Shown one piece after another: positions 34,490-41,155 of a stretch of DNA of 50,308 nt. The translations under genes were made by a program, and so were the position numbers. This stretch comes from a virus: the IMG/VR virus record IMGVR_UViG_3300042542_001304, positions 1 to 50,308 of that record; one strand, written 5' to 3'. The stretch's first letter is position 1, and each line of letters starts with the position of its first letter. Below the pieces are notes generated by a model. It was not told the origin of the DNA and searched no databases. It was given only the letters and a program-made list of their open reading frames with translations.

Positions 34490-34495
34490 TATATT

Positions 34496-34696
34496 ATGAA
34501 AAATGTGAAACCCAAATCAATACTCAAAAAAGTTCGTGCCAGAAATGGTACGGATATCTACTATACTTATTCGAATTGGCCAATTGAAGAAATTGACGGT
34601 GAAAAGTTTATTCCTGTTGTAAAACAAATGCCTGATCCAAAAAAGAATCAGGTGGTTCATTATATGAAAAAAGATAGTATGGAGTATGTGAAATGA
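34496..34696 (+). CDS. Small hypothetical protein
   Basis: A 66-residue protein starting at ATG 34496 (MKNVKPKSILKKVRARNG). The upstream in-frame TTG at 34460 overlaps the -35 box, so it is rejected. The middle has TYSNWPIEEIDGEKFIPVV, and the end is Lys-rich. No family recognised. It has no Shine-Dalgarno site, which fits a leaderless transcript. It overlaps the next gene (ATGA). Confidence 0.55.
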   Translation: MKNVKPKSILKKVRARNGTDIYYTYSNWPIEEIDGEKFIPVVKQMPDPKKNQVVHYMKKDSMEYVK

Positions 34697-34923
34697 GTTT
34701 TCTAATTCAACACCAATTATTAAATAATCAAAAAAGAAAGTTTGATCCTAAAAATAAAAAGGACTTAGAATTATTTAAAATGTTTTTATTGGAAAATAAA
34801 TGGAGAGGACCTTGTCCTTTTCTTTTAGAAGAACCACATACAGTAATACCAGAAATGTTAAAAGACAAATACATCCGTAGTCAATTTAAGATTTCAGAAC
34901 CTGTTCCAGAGATTTTAAAATGA
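34693..34923 (+). CDS. Small hypothetical protein
   Basis: A 76-residue protein with a Lys-rich first half (NNQKRKFDPKNKKDLELFKMFLLENKWRG) and the Pro-rich CPFLLEEPHTVIPEMLKDKYIR. Similar small proteins occur in aquatic T4-like phages with no known function. It is tightly packed with both neighbours through ATGA overlaps, suggesting translational coupling. Confidence 0.55.
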   Translation: MSFLIQHQLLNNQKRKFDPKNKKDLELFKMFLLENKWRGPCPFLLEEPHTVIPEMLKDKYIRSQFKISEPVPEILK

Positions 34924-35090
34924 ATTGGTTAAAATATTCAGGTTGTAATATTACATTGAAATTAAATCCATTTCATTGGAGATTACATTGTGCATATAAT
35001 AAAACAAATGAAGTTTGGGAAACTGATGCATTTGTTTTAGAGTTGTTACCTTTTACTATACGAATATGGTTTGATAACGGATCTTGGTAA
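34920..35090 (+). CDS. Small Trp-rich hypothetical protein
   Basis: A 56-residue protein: ATG 34920 overlaps the previous stop (ATGA) and its TAA overlaps the next ATG (TAATG). It contains NPFHWRLHCAYNKTNEVWE, then VLELLPFTIRIWFDNGSW. The ending LLPFTIRIWFDNG resembles a small protein found in other aquatic T4-like phages. Function unknown. Confidence 0.6.
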   Translation: MNWLKYSGCNITLKLNPFHWRLHCAYNKTNEVWETDAFVLELLPFTIRIWFDNGSW

Positions 35091-35524
35091 TGAAACAAAA
35101 ATTTATTGACGCTTACATAGATGTGGCAGAAAGGTTTGCGAAACTATCTTCTGCCAAACGATTACAAGTTGGTGCCATTGTAGTCAAAGATGACCGAATT
35201 ATTAGTATCGGTTACAATGGTATGCCAGCCGGTTGGGATAATACTTGTGAAGATGTGGTAGAAGTTCATGAGGTTGGTGGCGTAGTTACTAAAACCAAAC
35301 CTGAGGTGATTCACGCAGAGGCTAATGCCATCGCTAAGTTGGCCAAGAGTTCCGAGTCTGGAGATGGTTCCACGATGTTCCTGACCCATGCACCTTGTAT
35401 TGATTGTGCTAAACAAATCTATACCGCTGGCATCAAAAAGGTATATTACCGAAATACCTATAGAGATGCTATAGGGCTTGACTTCCTTAGGAAATGTGAT
35501 ATAATGGTGTCCAAGATAGAGTAA
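35090..35524 (+). CDS. cd: dCMP deaminase
   Basis: A 144-residue zinc deaminase; starts at ATG 35090 (TAATG overlap). Zinc and catalytic motif HAEANAI (H75, E77) and PCIDC (C103, C106). YNGMPAGWDNTCED is the family's nucleotide-binding loop. It converts dCMP to dUMP, feeding dTMP synthesis. It is shorter than T4 Cd (193), which has an extra zinc loop. Confidence 0.93.
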   Translation: MKQKFIDAYIDVAERFAKLSSAKRLQVGAIVVKDDRIISIGYNGMPAGWDNTCEDVVEVHEVGGVVTKTKPEVIHAEANAIAKLAKSSESGDGSTMFLTHAPCIDCAKQIYTAGIKKVYYRNTYRDAIGLDFLRKCDIMVSKIE

Positions 35525-35554
35525 TGCATTTCACCAGGTGAAAAAAATGTTGGT

Positions 35555-35562
35555 CATAAATA
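35555..35562 (+). promoter_or_regulatory. T4-type late promoter octamer for the metallopeptidase-like gene
   Basis: CATAAATA lies 40 bases before ATG 35603, in the only gap of this stretch. Just upstream, TTTCACCAGGTGAAA (35529-35543) is a short palindrome. It suggests the downstream gene is expressed late. Confidence 0.5.
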
Positions 35563-35602
35563 GCTTTGTATTGGGTCAGTTTACTAAAGAGAAAGGTCCC
35601 AA

Positions 35603-36142
35603 ATGCAGCTAAGCATAGTTAATTGTCCCGATAAAAAGCGTTTTAGACCGTTTGTGAAGCGTGCTGCTCAGTTTTACGCAAAAGAATTGATATCCGAAAA
35701 GATGTTAGAGAACATTTTTGTTCGTATAAAGTTTAGTAAAGATTTACCTGCTTATGGTTATGCTTCGGTAGAAGATTATAATGATAGTGGTAAACCTAGA
35801 GAATTTGAAATCGAGTTACATTCTGGCATTGGTGGTTATGATATTCTCAAAACATTGGCACATGAAATGGTTCATGTTAAACAATATGTTTATGGTGAAA
35901 CCAACGAAAGACTATCTCGTTGGAAAGGCCAAAGAGTAGATTCCGATACCATTGATTATTGGGTTCAACCTTGGGAAATAGAAGCACACGGATATGAAGC
36001 CGGTTTATTTACCAAATTTGCTATTAAAGAAAAACTTTGGGAAATATTTGAAGGTGTTAGTAATCCAGATTCAGAAATTGAAATAGAACCTATAGGTTGG
36101 AAAAATATACCACAAATAACTATTGACAATCAACCTATATAA
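35603..36142 (+). CDS. Putative zinc metallopeptidase (HExxH)
   Basis: A 179-residue protein with KTLAHEMVHVKQY (H87, E88, H91), the zinc-binding HExxH motif, and downstream Glu residues in WEIEAHGYEAGL that could supply the third ligand. It resembles SprT-like or phage putative metallopeptidases. Substrate unknown; it could act on virion or host proteins. A late octamer lies upstream. Confidence 0.75.
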   Translation: MQLSIVNCPDKKRFRPFVKRAAQFYAKELISEKMLENIFVRIKFSKDLPAYGYASVEDYNDSGKPREFEIELHSGIGGYDILKTLAHEMVHVKQYVYGETNERLSRWKGQRVDSDTIDYWVQPWEIEAHGYEAGLFTKFAIKEKLWEIFEGVSNPDSEIEIEPIGWKNIPQITIDNQPI

Positions 36143-36151
36143 TGTTATAGT
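36123..36151 (+). promoter_or_regulatory. Sigma70-like promoter for the tRNA-like gene
   Basis: TTGACA (36123-36128), a 17-base spacer, then TATAGT (36146-36151). It overlaps the metallopeptidase stop and would start RNA at about 36158, next to the tRNA-like 5' end at 36161. Confidence 0.7.
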
Positions 36152-36160
36152 ATTACATAT

Positions 36161-36230
36161 GCGGTCGGGGTATAGAACCAGGGTAGGTGTCCAACTTACT
36201 CATCTAGTGCGAATCTAGACCACCGCTCCA
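36161..36230 (+). tRNA. tRNA-like gene, probable tRNA-Gly (UCC) with shortened D-arm
   Basis: A 70-base cloverleaf-like sequence. The acceptor GCGGTCG pairs with CCACCGC (one C-C mismatch), then T and an encoded CCA. The T-arm TCTAG-TGCGAAT-CTAGA is perfect. The anticodon stem GTAGG/CTTAC holds the loop TGTCCAA, with TCC at the anticodon. The D-arm has only about 13 bases and base 33 is G rather than T. It may be a minimal or decayed tRNA. Confidence 0.55.
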
Positions 36231-36249
36231 CTATTTCAAGGACTATATC

Positions 36250-36417
36250 ATGGCAGTTTCAAAATCAAAAAAGAAAAATCCAATGTTAACAAAAAATGGT
36301 AAACCAAGATTAGGTCCATTAAACATTGCTCAACTAACAAAGATGTTGGATGAAACGAGCAAACCAAAAATCAAAGCTAAAATCAAAAACGCTATTGCAA
36401 GAAAGAGCCTTTCATGA
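36250..36417 (+). CDS. Small basic protein
   Basis: A 55-residue, highly Lys-rich protein: MAVSKSKKKNPMLTKNGKPR, then LGPLNIAQLTKMLDETSKPK. Short conserved phage proteins with the KNGKPRLGPLN pattern occur in aquatic T4-like phages. It probably binds nucleic acid or a partner; this is inferred from charge. The stop overlaps the GroES-like start (ATGA). Confidence 0.55.
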   Translation: MAVSKSKKKNPMLTKNGKPRLGPLNIAQLTKMLDETSKPKIKAKIKNAIARKSLS

Positions 36418-36650
36418 AACCCACTAGAGATAATATTATTGTCATTCGTGTTGCTGCAGAGAAGGCCACTTTTTCTGGCATTATTCTTAAATCAACTGTT
36501 GAACCTGATAAAGCTGAAGTAATTGCAATTGGTAATAAAGTAGATGAAGTAAATATTGGTGATACTGTTCTATTAAATTGGAACAAGGCGACCAAGATTG
36601 AAAATGAAACTTATGTCGTGCCTATCAAAGAAGTAATTTGGATTTACTAA
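36414..36650 (+). CDS. GroES-like co-chaperonin (gp31-type)
   Basis: A 78-residue protein with Cpn10 layout: PTRDNIIVIRVAAEKATFSG at the start, AEVIAIGNKVDEVNIGDTVLLN in the middle, and YVVPIKEVIWIY at the end. GroES/gp31 proteins cap GroEL and are needed for capsid folding in T4-like phages. It is shorter than GroES (about 97), with a short mobile loop (residues ~18-32). The T4 counterpart is gp31 (111). Confidence 0.8.
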   Translation: MKPTRDNIIVIRVAAEKATFSGIILKSTVEPDKAEVIAIGNKVDEVNIGDTVLLNWNKATKIENETYVVPIKEVIWIY

Positions 36651-36664
36651 AAAGGTTGGATTGC

Positions 36665-36684
36665 CGGAGCCTCCGAAATTTTTT
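36665..36684 (+). terminator. Weak terminator after the GroES-like gene
   Basis: A short stem CGGA/TCCG with a 3-base loop is followed by AAATTTTTT. The stem is only 4 bp, so termination would be partial. Confidence 0.35.
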
Positions 36685-36738
36685 CCTACGATTTCAAAGT
36701 TTAAAAAAGTGATTTTAGTTTTTGACATATATAATTAT

Positions 36739-36813
36739 AGCGGGGTAGCTCAGAGGTAGAGCATTGGACTCATAATCCAGGGGCCGTAGGTTCGATTCCT
36801 TCCCCCGCAACCA
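36739..36813 (+). tRNA. tRNA with CAU anticodon (Met or Ile2)
   Basis: A 75-base cloverleaf with encoded CCA. Acceptor AGCGGGG/CCCCGCA has an A-A mismatch at pair 1-72; D-arm GCTC/GAGC; anticodon stem TTGGA/TCCAG with loop CTCATAA (anticodon CAT); T-arm GTAGG/CCTTC with one T-T mismatch. The 1-72 mismatch and CCCCGCAACCA end recall initiator tRNA-fMet, but the anticodon stem lacks its three G-C pairs. It could be elongator Met or Ile2. Confidence 0.88.
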
Positions 36814-36827
36814 CTAAAGGAGATACT

Positions 36828-36950
36828 ATGACAGAGCCAAAAAAGCCAGCAGTAACATTACCTAAATCAAAAACTCCATCAGCACCAAAACCAAAACAAA
36901 CATTTGTTCCTAAGATGACTGTCATGCGAAAGGCAGGTAGAGGCAGATGA
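36828..36950 (+). CDS. Small basic Pro/Lys-rich protein
   Basis: A 40-residue protein with AAAGGAGA before ATG 36828. The sequence EPKKPAVTLPKSKTPSAPKP is low-complexity, and the end MTVMRKAGRGR is basic. Tiny proteins of this form are common in phage early regions. Function unknown. It overlaps the next gene (ATGA). Confidence 0.5.
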   Translation: MTEPKKPAVTLPKSKTPSAPKPKQTFVPKMTVMRKAGRGR

Positions 36951-37105
36951 CTTCTGATTTAGAAGAATATCGTAAAAGAGCTATGGAGTTGTGGTTCAGT
37001 AATGGTGGTTCATGCACAGGTGCTGAGCCACCTGAACCAAAAGTTATTGATGATGCTATTGCTGAAGATGAAGAATTCAAACGAATAGAAAAACAACATA
37101 AATAA
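36947..37105 (+). CDS. Small hypothetical acidic protein
   Basis: A 52-residue protein: MTSDLEEYRKRAMELWFSNG, then TGAEPPEPKVIDDAIAEDEEF. It has an acidic tail and one Cys. No family recognised. It begins at an ATGA overlap and ends 3 bases before the IscU-like gene. Confidence 0.5.
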   Translation: MTSDLEEYRKRAMELWFSNGGSCTGAEPPEPKVIDDAIAEDEEFKRIEKQHK

Positions 37106-37108
37106 TAA

Positions 37109-37507
37109 ATGGCATACTCAGATAAAGTTATAGACCACTATGAAAACCCACGCAATGTTGGTAAAATGGATATTGCTGATGTTAATGTTGGTACCGGTAT
37201 GGTTGGTGCACCAGCTTGTGGTGATGTAATGAAATTACAAATCCGAGTAGAGGATGGTATAATCAAAGATGCAAAATTTAAAACATATGGCTGTGGGTCG
37301 GCGATTGCAAGTAGCTCGCTCGTCACGGAGTGGGTCAAGGGTAAAACGTTGGACGAGGCTGCAACAATTAAGAATACTCAAATTGCAGAGGAACTCTCGC
37401 TCCCGCCAGTTAAGATTCATTGTTCGATCCTTGCGGAAGATGCTATTAAGGCAGCAATAAACAATTACAAAGGCAAACATGATAACAATCACTGCAAGTG
37501 CGATTAA
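37109..37507 (+). CDS. iscU: IscU-type Fe-S cluster scaffold
   Basis: A 132-residue protein with the whole IscU active site: C37 and D39 in GAPACGD, C62 in YGCGSAIASSS, H104 and C105 in KIHCSILAEDA. LPPVK (98-102) is the HscA-binding motif. These match E. coli IscU (C37, D39, C63, H105, C106) closely, so it is likely a working scaffold that receives sulfur from the host IscS. It overlaps the IscA-like gene by 29 bases. Confidence 0.93.
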   Translation: MAYSDKVIDHYENPRNVGKMDIADVNVGTGMVGAPACGDVMKLQIRVEDGIIKDAKFKTYGCGSAIASSSLVTEWVKGKTLDEAATIKNTQIAEELSLPPVKIHCSILAEDAIKAAINNYKGKHDNNHCKCD

Positions 37508-37802
37508 TAAAGTTCGTGATTTATTGGTAGAAGAAAAATTACCCAATGGCGCATTACGAATGTTTGTCAAAGGTGGTGGATGTTCTGGCTATCAATACGG
37601 ATTTACATTTGATGAAGAAATTACAGAAGATGATTTTGTAATTGAAAATGATAATATCAAGGTAATTGTTGATATGATATCATCTCAATATCTTCAAGGT
37701 GCAACACTAGACTATAAAGAAGAAAAGTTTAATTCACAATTTATGATTAGTAATCCAAATGCTAAATCTACTTGTGGATGTGGTTCTTCATTTAACGCTT
37801 AG
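37479..37802 (+). CDS. iscA: IscA-type Fe-S cluster carrier
   Basis: A 107-residue A-type carrier, the same length as E. coli IscA. The three conserved cysteines are all present at C35 (GGGCSGY), C99 and C101 (CGCGSSF). It would pass Fe-S clusters from the scaffold to target proteins. ErpA is an alternative name for the same fold. It follows the IscU-like gene in a coupled pair and ends convergently with the desaturase, overlapping it by 15 bases. Confidence 0.93.
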   Translation: MITITASAINKVRDLLVEEKLPNGALRMFVKGGGCSGYQYGFTFDEEITEDDFVIENDNIKVIVDMISSQYLQGATLDYKEEKFNSQFMISNPNAKSTCGCGSSFNA

Positions 37803-38495
37803 TTTAGCTAATCTGAATTTTTCTAATAGTTTGATATAGAACCAACCAATATCTATTTCAAACCATTTCCTACTAAGCTTGGCAGAACCAGCATCAGCAT
37901 GGTGATTATTATGAAGCTCTTCGCCACCAATAATAAGACCAATAGGGAAAATATTTCTAGATGATTCTTTTGTTTCGACATTTCTATATCCCCAATAGTG
38001 ACCAATTCCATTGATTACACCTGCGGCTAGTAATGGAATCCACAACATTTGAATACCCCAAATCAACAAACCCCACCAAGAAAAACAAAGTAAATTTATT
38101 AGTAATAACAAAGTAATTCCTAATCTACTGTGTTTGCTATATACATTTTTTTCCATCCAATCATCTGGTGTTCCTCTACCAAACGCATTGACCATTAGGG
38201 TATCTTTGCTGGCGGTGTTATATAAAAATGCTCCACCAAATAAAACTTTCCAAATACCAAATAATTGAGGTGAATGTGGATCACCTTTTTGGTCGGTCAT
38301 ACCATGGTGTTTACGATGAATGGCTACCCATTGTTTTGTAACCATGCCTGTGGTTAACCATAACCAAAAACGAAAAAAGTGATTTACTACTGGATGAAAT
38401 GTAACGCCTAGATGAGTTTGACTACGATGTAGATAAAGTGTTACTGCGATGATTGTTAGATGAGTTGTTACTAAAACATAAATTAGTTCGTTCAT
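37788..38495 (-). CDS. Membrane fatty acid desaturase
   Basis: A 235-residue protein on the minus strand with the three histidine boxes of acyl-CoA/acyl-lipid delta-9-type desaturases: HRSQTH (H23-H28), HRKHH (H60-H64) and HNNHH (H195-H199), plus H166 in NGIGHYWGYRN. Hydrophobic segments lie around residues 4-22, 37-53, 126-146 and 148-162. It would introduce a double bond into membrane acyl chains using host electron donors. Similar desaturases are known in cyanophages. Confidence 0.92.
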   Translation of the reverse strand: MNELIYVLVTTHLTIIAVTLYLHRSQTHLGVTFHPVVNHFFRFWLWLTTGMVTKQWVAIHRKHHGMTDQKGDPHSPQLFGIWKVLFGGAFLYNTASKDTLMVNAFGRGTPDDWMEKNVYSKHSRLGITLLLLINLLCFSWWGLLIWGIQMLWIPLLAAGVINGIGHYWGYRNVETKESSRNIFPIGLIIGGEELHNNHHADAGSAKLSRKWFEIDIGWFYIKLLEKFRLAKLSVK

Positions 38496-38579
38496 TGGTG
38501 TGTTTTATAAGTGTGTGTGGAAAAAACCAAAGATTGAGTATAAAATATACCCAAATGTCTATTGGATGAATTATTGCCA

Positions 38580-38735
38580 TTACTTATTTAGGTCTTTCCA
38601 AGTGTGACGACAACAGGTTTTCAAATATTGATTTTTGCCGTTATTACTCACAGTTTTTGAAGAATTGACAGAATATATTTGAGCTGGTCGTTCACACTTT
38701 TTTACTTGACACATAGATGGAATATCTACTAACAT
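38580..38735 (-). CDS. Small Cys/His-rich protein
   Basis: A 51-residue protein on the minus strand: MLVDIPSMCQVKKCERPAQI, then NGKNQYLKTCCRHTWKDLNK. The pattern C-x4-C ... CC-x-H could bind zinc. It begins next to the stop of the membrane/coiled-coil gene (38737). Its end carries the late-promoter sequence for the desaturase. Function unknown. Confidence 0.55.
   Translation of the reverse strand: MLVDIPSMCQVKKCERPAQIYSVNSSKTVSNNGKNQYLKTCCRHTWKDLNK
38585..38591 (-). promoter_or_regulatory. Late promoter for the desaturase (minus strand)
   Basis: On the minus strand the sequence reads GACCTAAATAAG, with core CTAAATA, the same GACCTAAATA form seen upstream of gp13. It lies about 90 bases before the desaturase ATG, inside the end of the small Cys/His gene. 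Confidence 0.55.
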
Positions 38736-38736
38736 T

Positions 38737-39213
38737 TTATTTTGCTAGTGGGTTATCCATTGCTTTTTGAATCTTGCTATCAATTTCTTTACGCAAAACA
38801 CGAATGTCTTGGTCAATTTCACGAGATAGTTGTTTATTATCACGCTCAACTTGTTCTACAATTTTTTCCAATTTACGAATATCATTTTTGATATCATTTT
38901 TAATATCACGAGTATAATCGTTTGTTTTGGATGATGTTTCTTCTACCATTATCAAACGCTTATCAAACTCAGATAAATCTGGTGCAACATATTTTTCAAT
39001 TTTAGTTTTCATATCTTGGTATGATTTGTATACTTCAAATGCACCATATAGAGCACCAAGTGTGGATGATACAATTGTAAACGCTATCATTAATTTGGCT
39101 GGAGTAAATTCATAACCACCGATACTGATAACTGTATCTTTACTGGCATATTTTTTAACTGCTGCTTCTGCTTCGTCAATTTTTTTATTGACATCTTTGA
39201 TTTCTGTTGACAT
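38737..39213 (-). CDS. Membrane-anchored coiled-coil protein
   Basis: A 158-residue minus-strand protein. A charged N-terminal helix (KKIDEAEAAVKKYASKD) is followed by one hydrophobic segment (FTPAKLMIAFTIVSSTLGALYG, ~residues 31-52), then a long charged coiled coil (residues ~85-150). The design of one membrane segment plus coiled coil could fit a holin- or spanin-like lysis protein or a membrane scaffold; not certain. Confidence 0.55.
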   Translation of the reverse strand: MSTEIKDVNKKIDEAEAAVKKYASKDTVISIGGYEFTPAKLMIAFTIVSSTLGALYGAFEVYKSYQDMKTKIEKYVAPDLSEFDKRLIMVEETSSKTNDYTRDIKNDIKNDIRKLEKIVEQVERDNKQLSREIDQDIRVLRKEIDSKIQKAMDNPLAK

Positions 39214-39214
39214 T

Positions 39215-41155
39215 TTATTTCCCTAATTCGTATTGTGATTGAACCATTTGATTATGTAATTGGTCAGTCGCACCAAACAACCTGCGACCAACTCTTGCAT
39301 TATCGATATTTTTTTGTCCACCATAAATGGCAAACGGTTTATAAAAAGAAACATCTTTCATCACGACACTATTATAAGCATCAAAAGATGGATTGAATCC
39401 CATAGCTGCAATAACTAAACCTTGTGTAGCTACTTGAGCATTTATTGATTTTGCTTCACCACTTTCTTTAACGGCTTCAGAACCTTTTGATATTGCTTCT
39501 TTTCTTGCCGCCTCAACTCTTGCCTGTTGCATTGTTTGCCTTGGTGTTGATGTTGCGGCAGTCGTTGTGGTGGAACTTGTAGTGGTTGATGAACTGCTTG
39601 AACTAGAAGAAGAACTAGAATCACTACTTGAACTTGAAGAAGATGTAGATTGTACCGATTCAACCGCTAGTGTGGTAATATTTTGTTGTAAAGATGATGT
39701 TGTTGTTAATTGAACAGCTGTAGCTGGTGCTGTTGGTGCAGTAGATGTGGATGTTGTTGTGATTGTTTGATTAACAACAGGATCCGAAACTAATTGTGGT
39801 GTGGCACTAGATGTTGAACTTGTGGTTGTAGTAGTCGTGGTGGTTGTTGAAGAAGCTACTGTCACAACATAACCAGGACAAGTAGGACTAGATTGTGAAT
39901 TTGCACGACAAGCTTGTGCAGTTAAGTATGCTTGATAAGCAGCTGCATAACCAGGACATTGAGGACTATACAATGTATTCAGACTACACTGCTGATTAAA
40001 ATATGCCTGTTGATAACCAGGACAACCAGAGTTATATAAAGGATTTGCGGTACATTGTTGTGCAAAATAAGCCGTTTGATATCCTGGACAAGATGTTGAA
40101 TACAATGAATTTAATGAGCATTGTAAATTAAAATTTGCTTGTTCGTATCCAGGACAGTTAGGACTATACAATGCACTTAATGAACATTGTTGATTAAAGT
40201 ATGCCTGTTGATAACCAGGACAAGAAGTTGAATGCAATGGATTTGCGGTACATTGTTGACTTAGATATGCTTGTTCATATCCAGGACATTGTTGATTATA
40301 TAAAGAACTAATACTACATTGTTGATTAAAGTATGCCTGTTGATAACCAGGACACGATGGGTCATACAAAGCACTTATAGAGCATTGTTGAGTTCTGTAT
40401 GCTTCTGTGTAACCAGGACAAGATGAATTGTATAGTGGATTGATTGTGCATTGGTCAACACTTTGACCTGTTCCACCTAAAGCTTGCCAGCTAAAAATAG
40501 AAGAGCCGCCTGGTGTAATGTTTAATCCTTGTCCGTGATAATGTTGGTAGTATTCACCTTTACTTAAATCACCGGAAAATCCTGATGTAACATTGTTCCA
40601 AGAAACCATTGCACCAGCAATCCGAGTATCAATTAAACCTGTCGAATCGATTTTAATTTCAAAACTGTTACCGCCTTGTGAAGAACAACATTGACTTAAA
40701 TTATACCAACCATAAGTCATTGAGTTACCTTCACGGAGATAATATTGTTGTTGATTATTCCAAGAATATAAATCAGTATGTAATCCATAGATTGTGTAGT
40801 TATATCGTGGATCGGTTGTATTTCTTAAATCAATTCCAGAACAACAACCTCCACCTAAACCAGACGTTTGTGGGTCCCGGAATGTAACATAACCATTTGT
40901 TGCTGCCCATGATGTAGTGAAGTTTTGACCATACATGGGAAATGTAAAACCTAGCGGTACTTCATTATACCAATCGTCCCATGTTGTAATGTTTACAGCA
41001 TTTGGATTATTTTTAATATCTTGCAAAGGTAAAGCATTAACTCCTGTACCAACAGTTATAGAAAGTCCTGGAGTTCCAGGTATTGGAACAGTAACAATTT
41101 GAGCATAAGAAAAAGACGATACTACAAATAGTAGTGCCGCTAATAATTTTCTCAT
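39215..41155 (-). CDS. Secreted cysteine-repeat adhesin-like protein
   Basis: A 646-residue minus-strand protein. Signal peptide MRKLLAALLFVVSSFSYA (cut after Ala18); residues ~60-230 form a beta-rich, possibly NIDO-like domain (GFTFPMYGQNF, YGLHTDLYSW). Residues 236-429 carry eight Cys repeats of mostly 22 residues (pattern C-x-x-x-x-L-Y-x-x-x-C-P-G-Y-x-x-A-Y) plus a degenerate ninth. A Ser/Thr-rich linker follows to ~540, then a helical C-terminal region. Export is expected; function unknown. Confidence 0.7.
   Translation of the reverse strand: MRKLLAALLFVVSSFSYAQIVTVPIPGTPGLSITVGTGVNALPLQDIKNNPNAVNITTWDDWYNEVPLGFTFPMYGQNFTTSWAATNGYVTFRDPQTSGLGGGCCSGIDLRNTTDPRYNYTIYGLHTDLYSWNNQQQYYLREGNSMTYGWYNLSQCCSSQGGNSFEIKIDSTGLIDTRIAGAMVSWNNVTSGFSGDLSKGEYYQHYHGQGLNITPGGSSIFSWQALGGTGQSVDQCTINPLYNSSCPGYTEAYRTQQCSISALYDPSCPGYQQAYFNQQCSISSLYNQQCPGYEQAYLSQQCTANPLHSTSCPGYQQAYFNQQCSLSALYSPNCPGYEQANFNLQCSLNSLYSTSCPGYQTAYFAQQCTANPLYNSGCPGYQQAYFNQQCSLNTLYSPQCPGYAAAYQAYLTAQACRANSQSSPTCPGYVVTVASSTTTTTTTTTSSTSSATPQLVSDPVVNQTITTTSTSTAPTAPATAVQLTTTSSLQQNITTLAVESVQSTSSSSSSSDSSSSSSSSSSSTTTSSTTTTAATSTPRQTMQQARVEAARKEAISKGSEAVKESGEAKSINAQVATQGLVIAAMGFNPSFDAYNSVVMKDVSFYKPFAIYGGQKNIDNARVGRRLFGATDQLHNQMVQSQYELGK
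39869..40450 (-). repeat. Tandem 66-bp coding repeats
   Basis: The DNA repeats with a 66-bp period (22 codons): seven copies of 22 residues, one of 26 and one partial. Each encodes C-x9-CPGY-x-x-AY-x-x-QQ with variable spacer residues. They lie wholly inside the secreted protein gene and keep its frame. Confidence 0.85.

Noticed and set aside
35529-35543. TTTCACCAGGTGAAA palindrome as a terminator
   Set aside because: The stem is only 6 bp and is followed by A, not T, on the plus strand.
36722-36735. TTGACA and TATAAT upstream of the CAU tRNA as a promoter
   Set aside because: The two boxes are almost adjacent, so they cannot act together as -35 and -10; the tRNA may be processed from a longer transcript.
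37097-37104. CATAAATA just before the IscU-like gene
   Set aside because: It ends only 4 bases before the ATG, too close for a normal leader, and AT-rich chance matches are expected here.
39869-40450. Regular 66-bp repeats considered as a CRISPR array
   Set aside because: The repeats stay in one reading frame, vary at protein-compatible positions, and lack conserved direct repeats with unique spacers.
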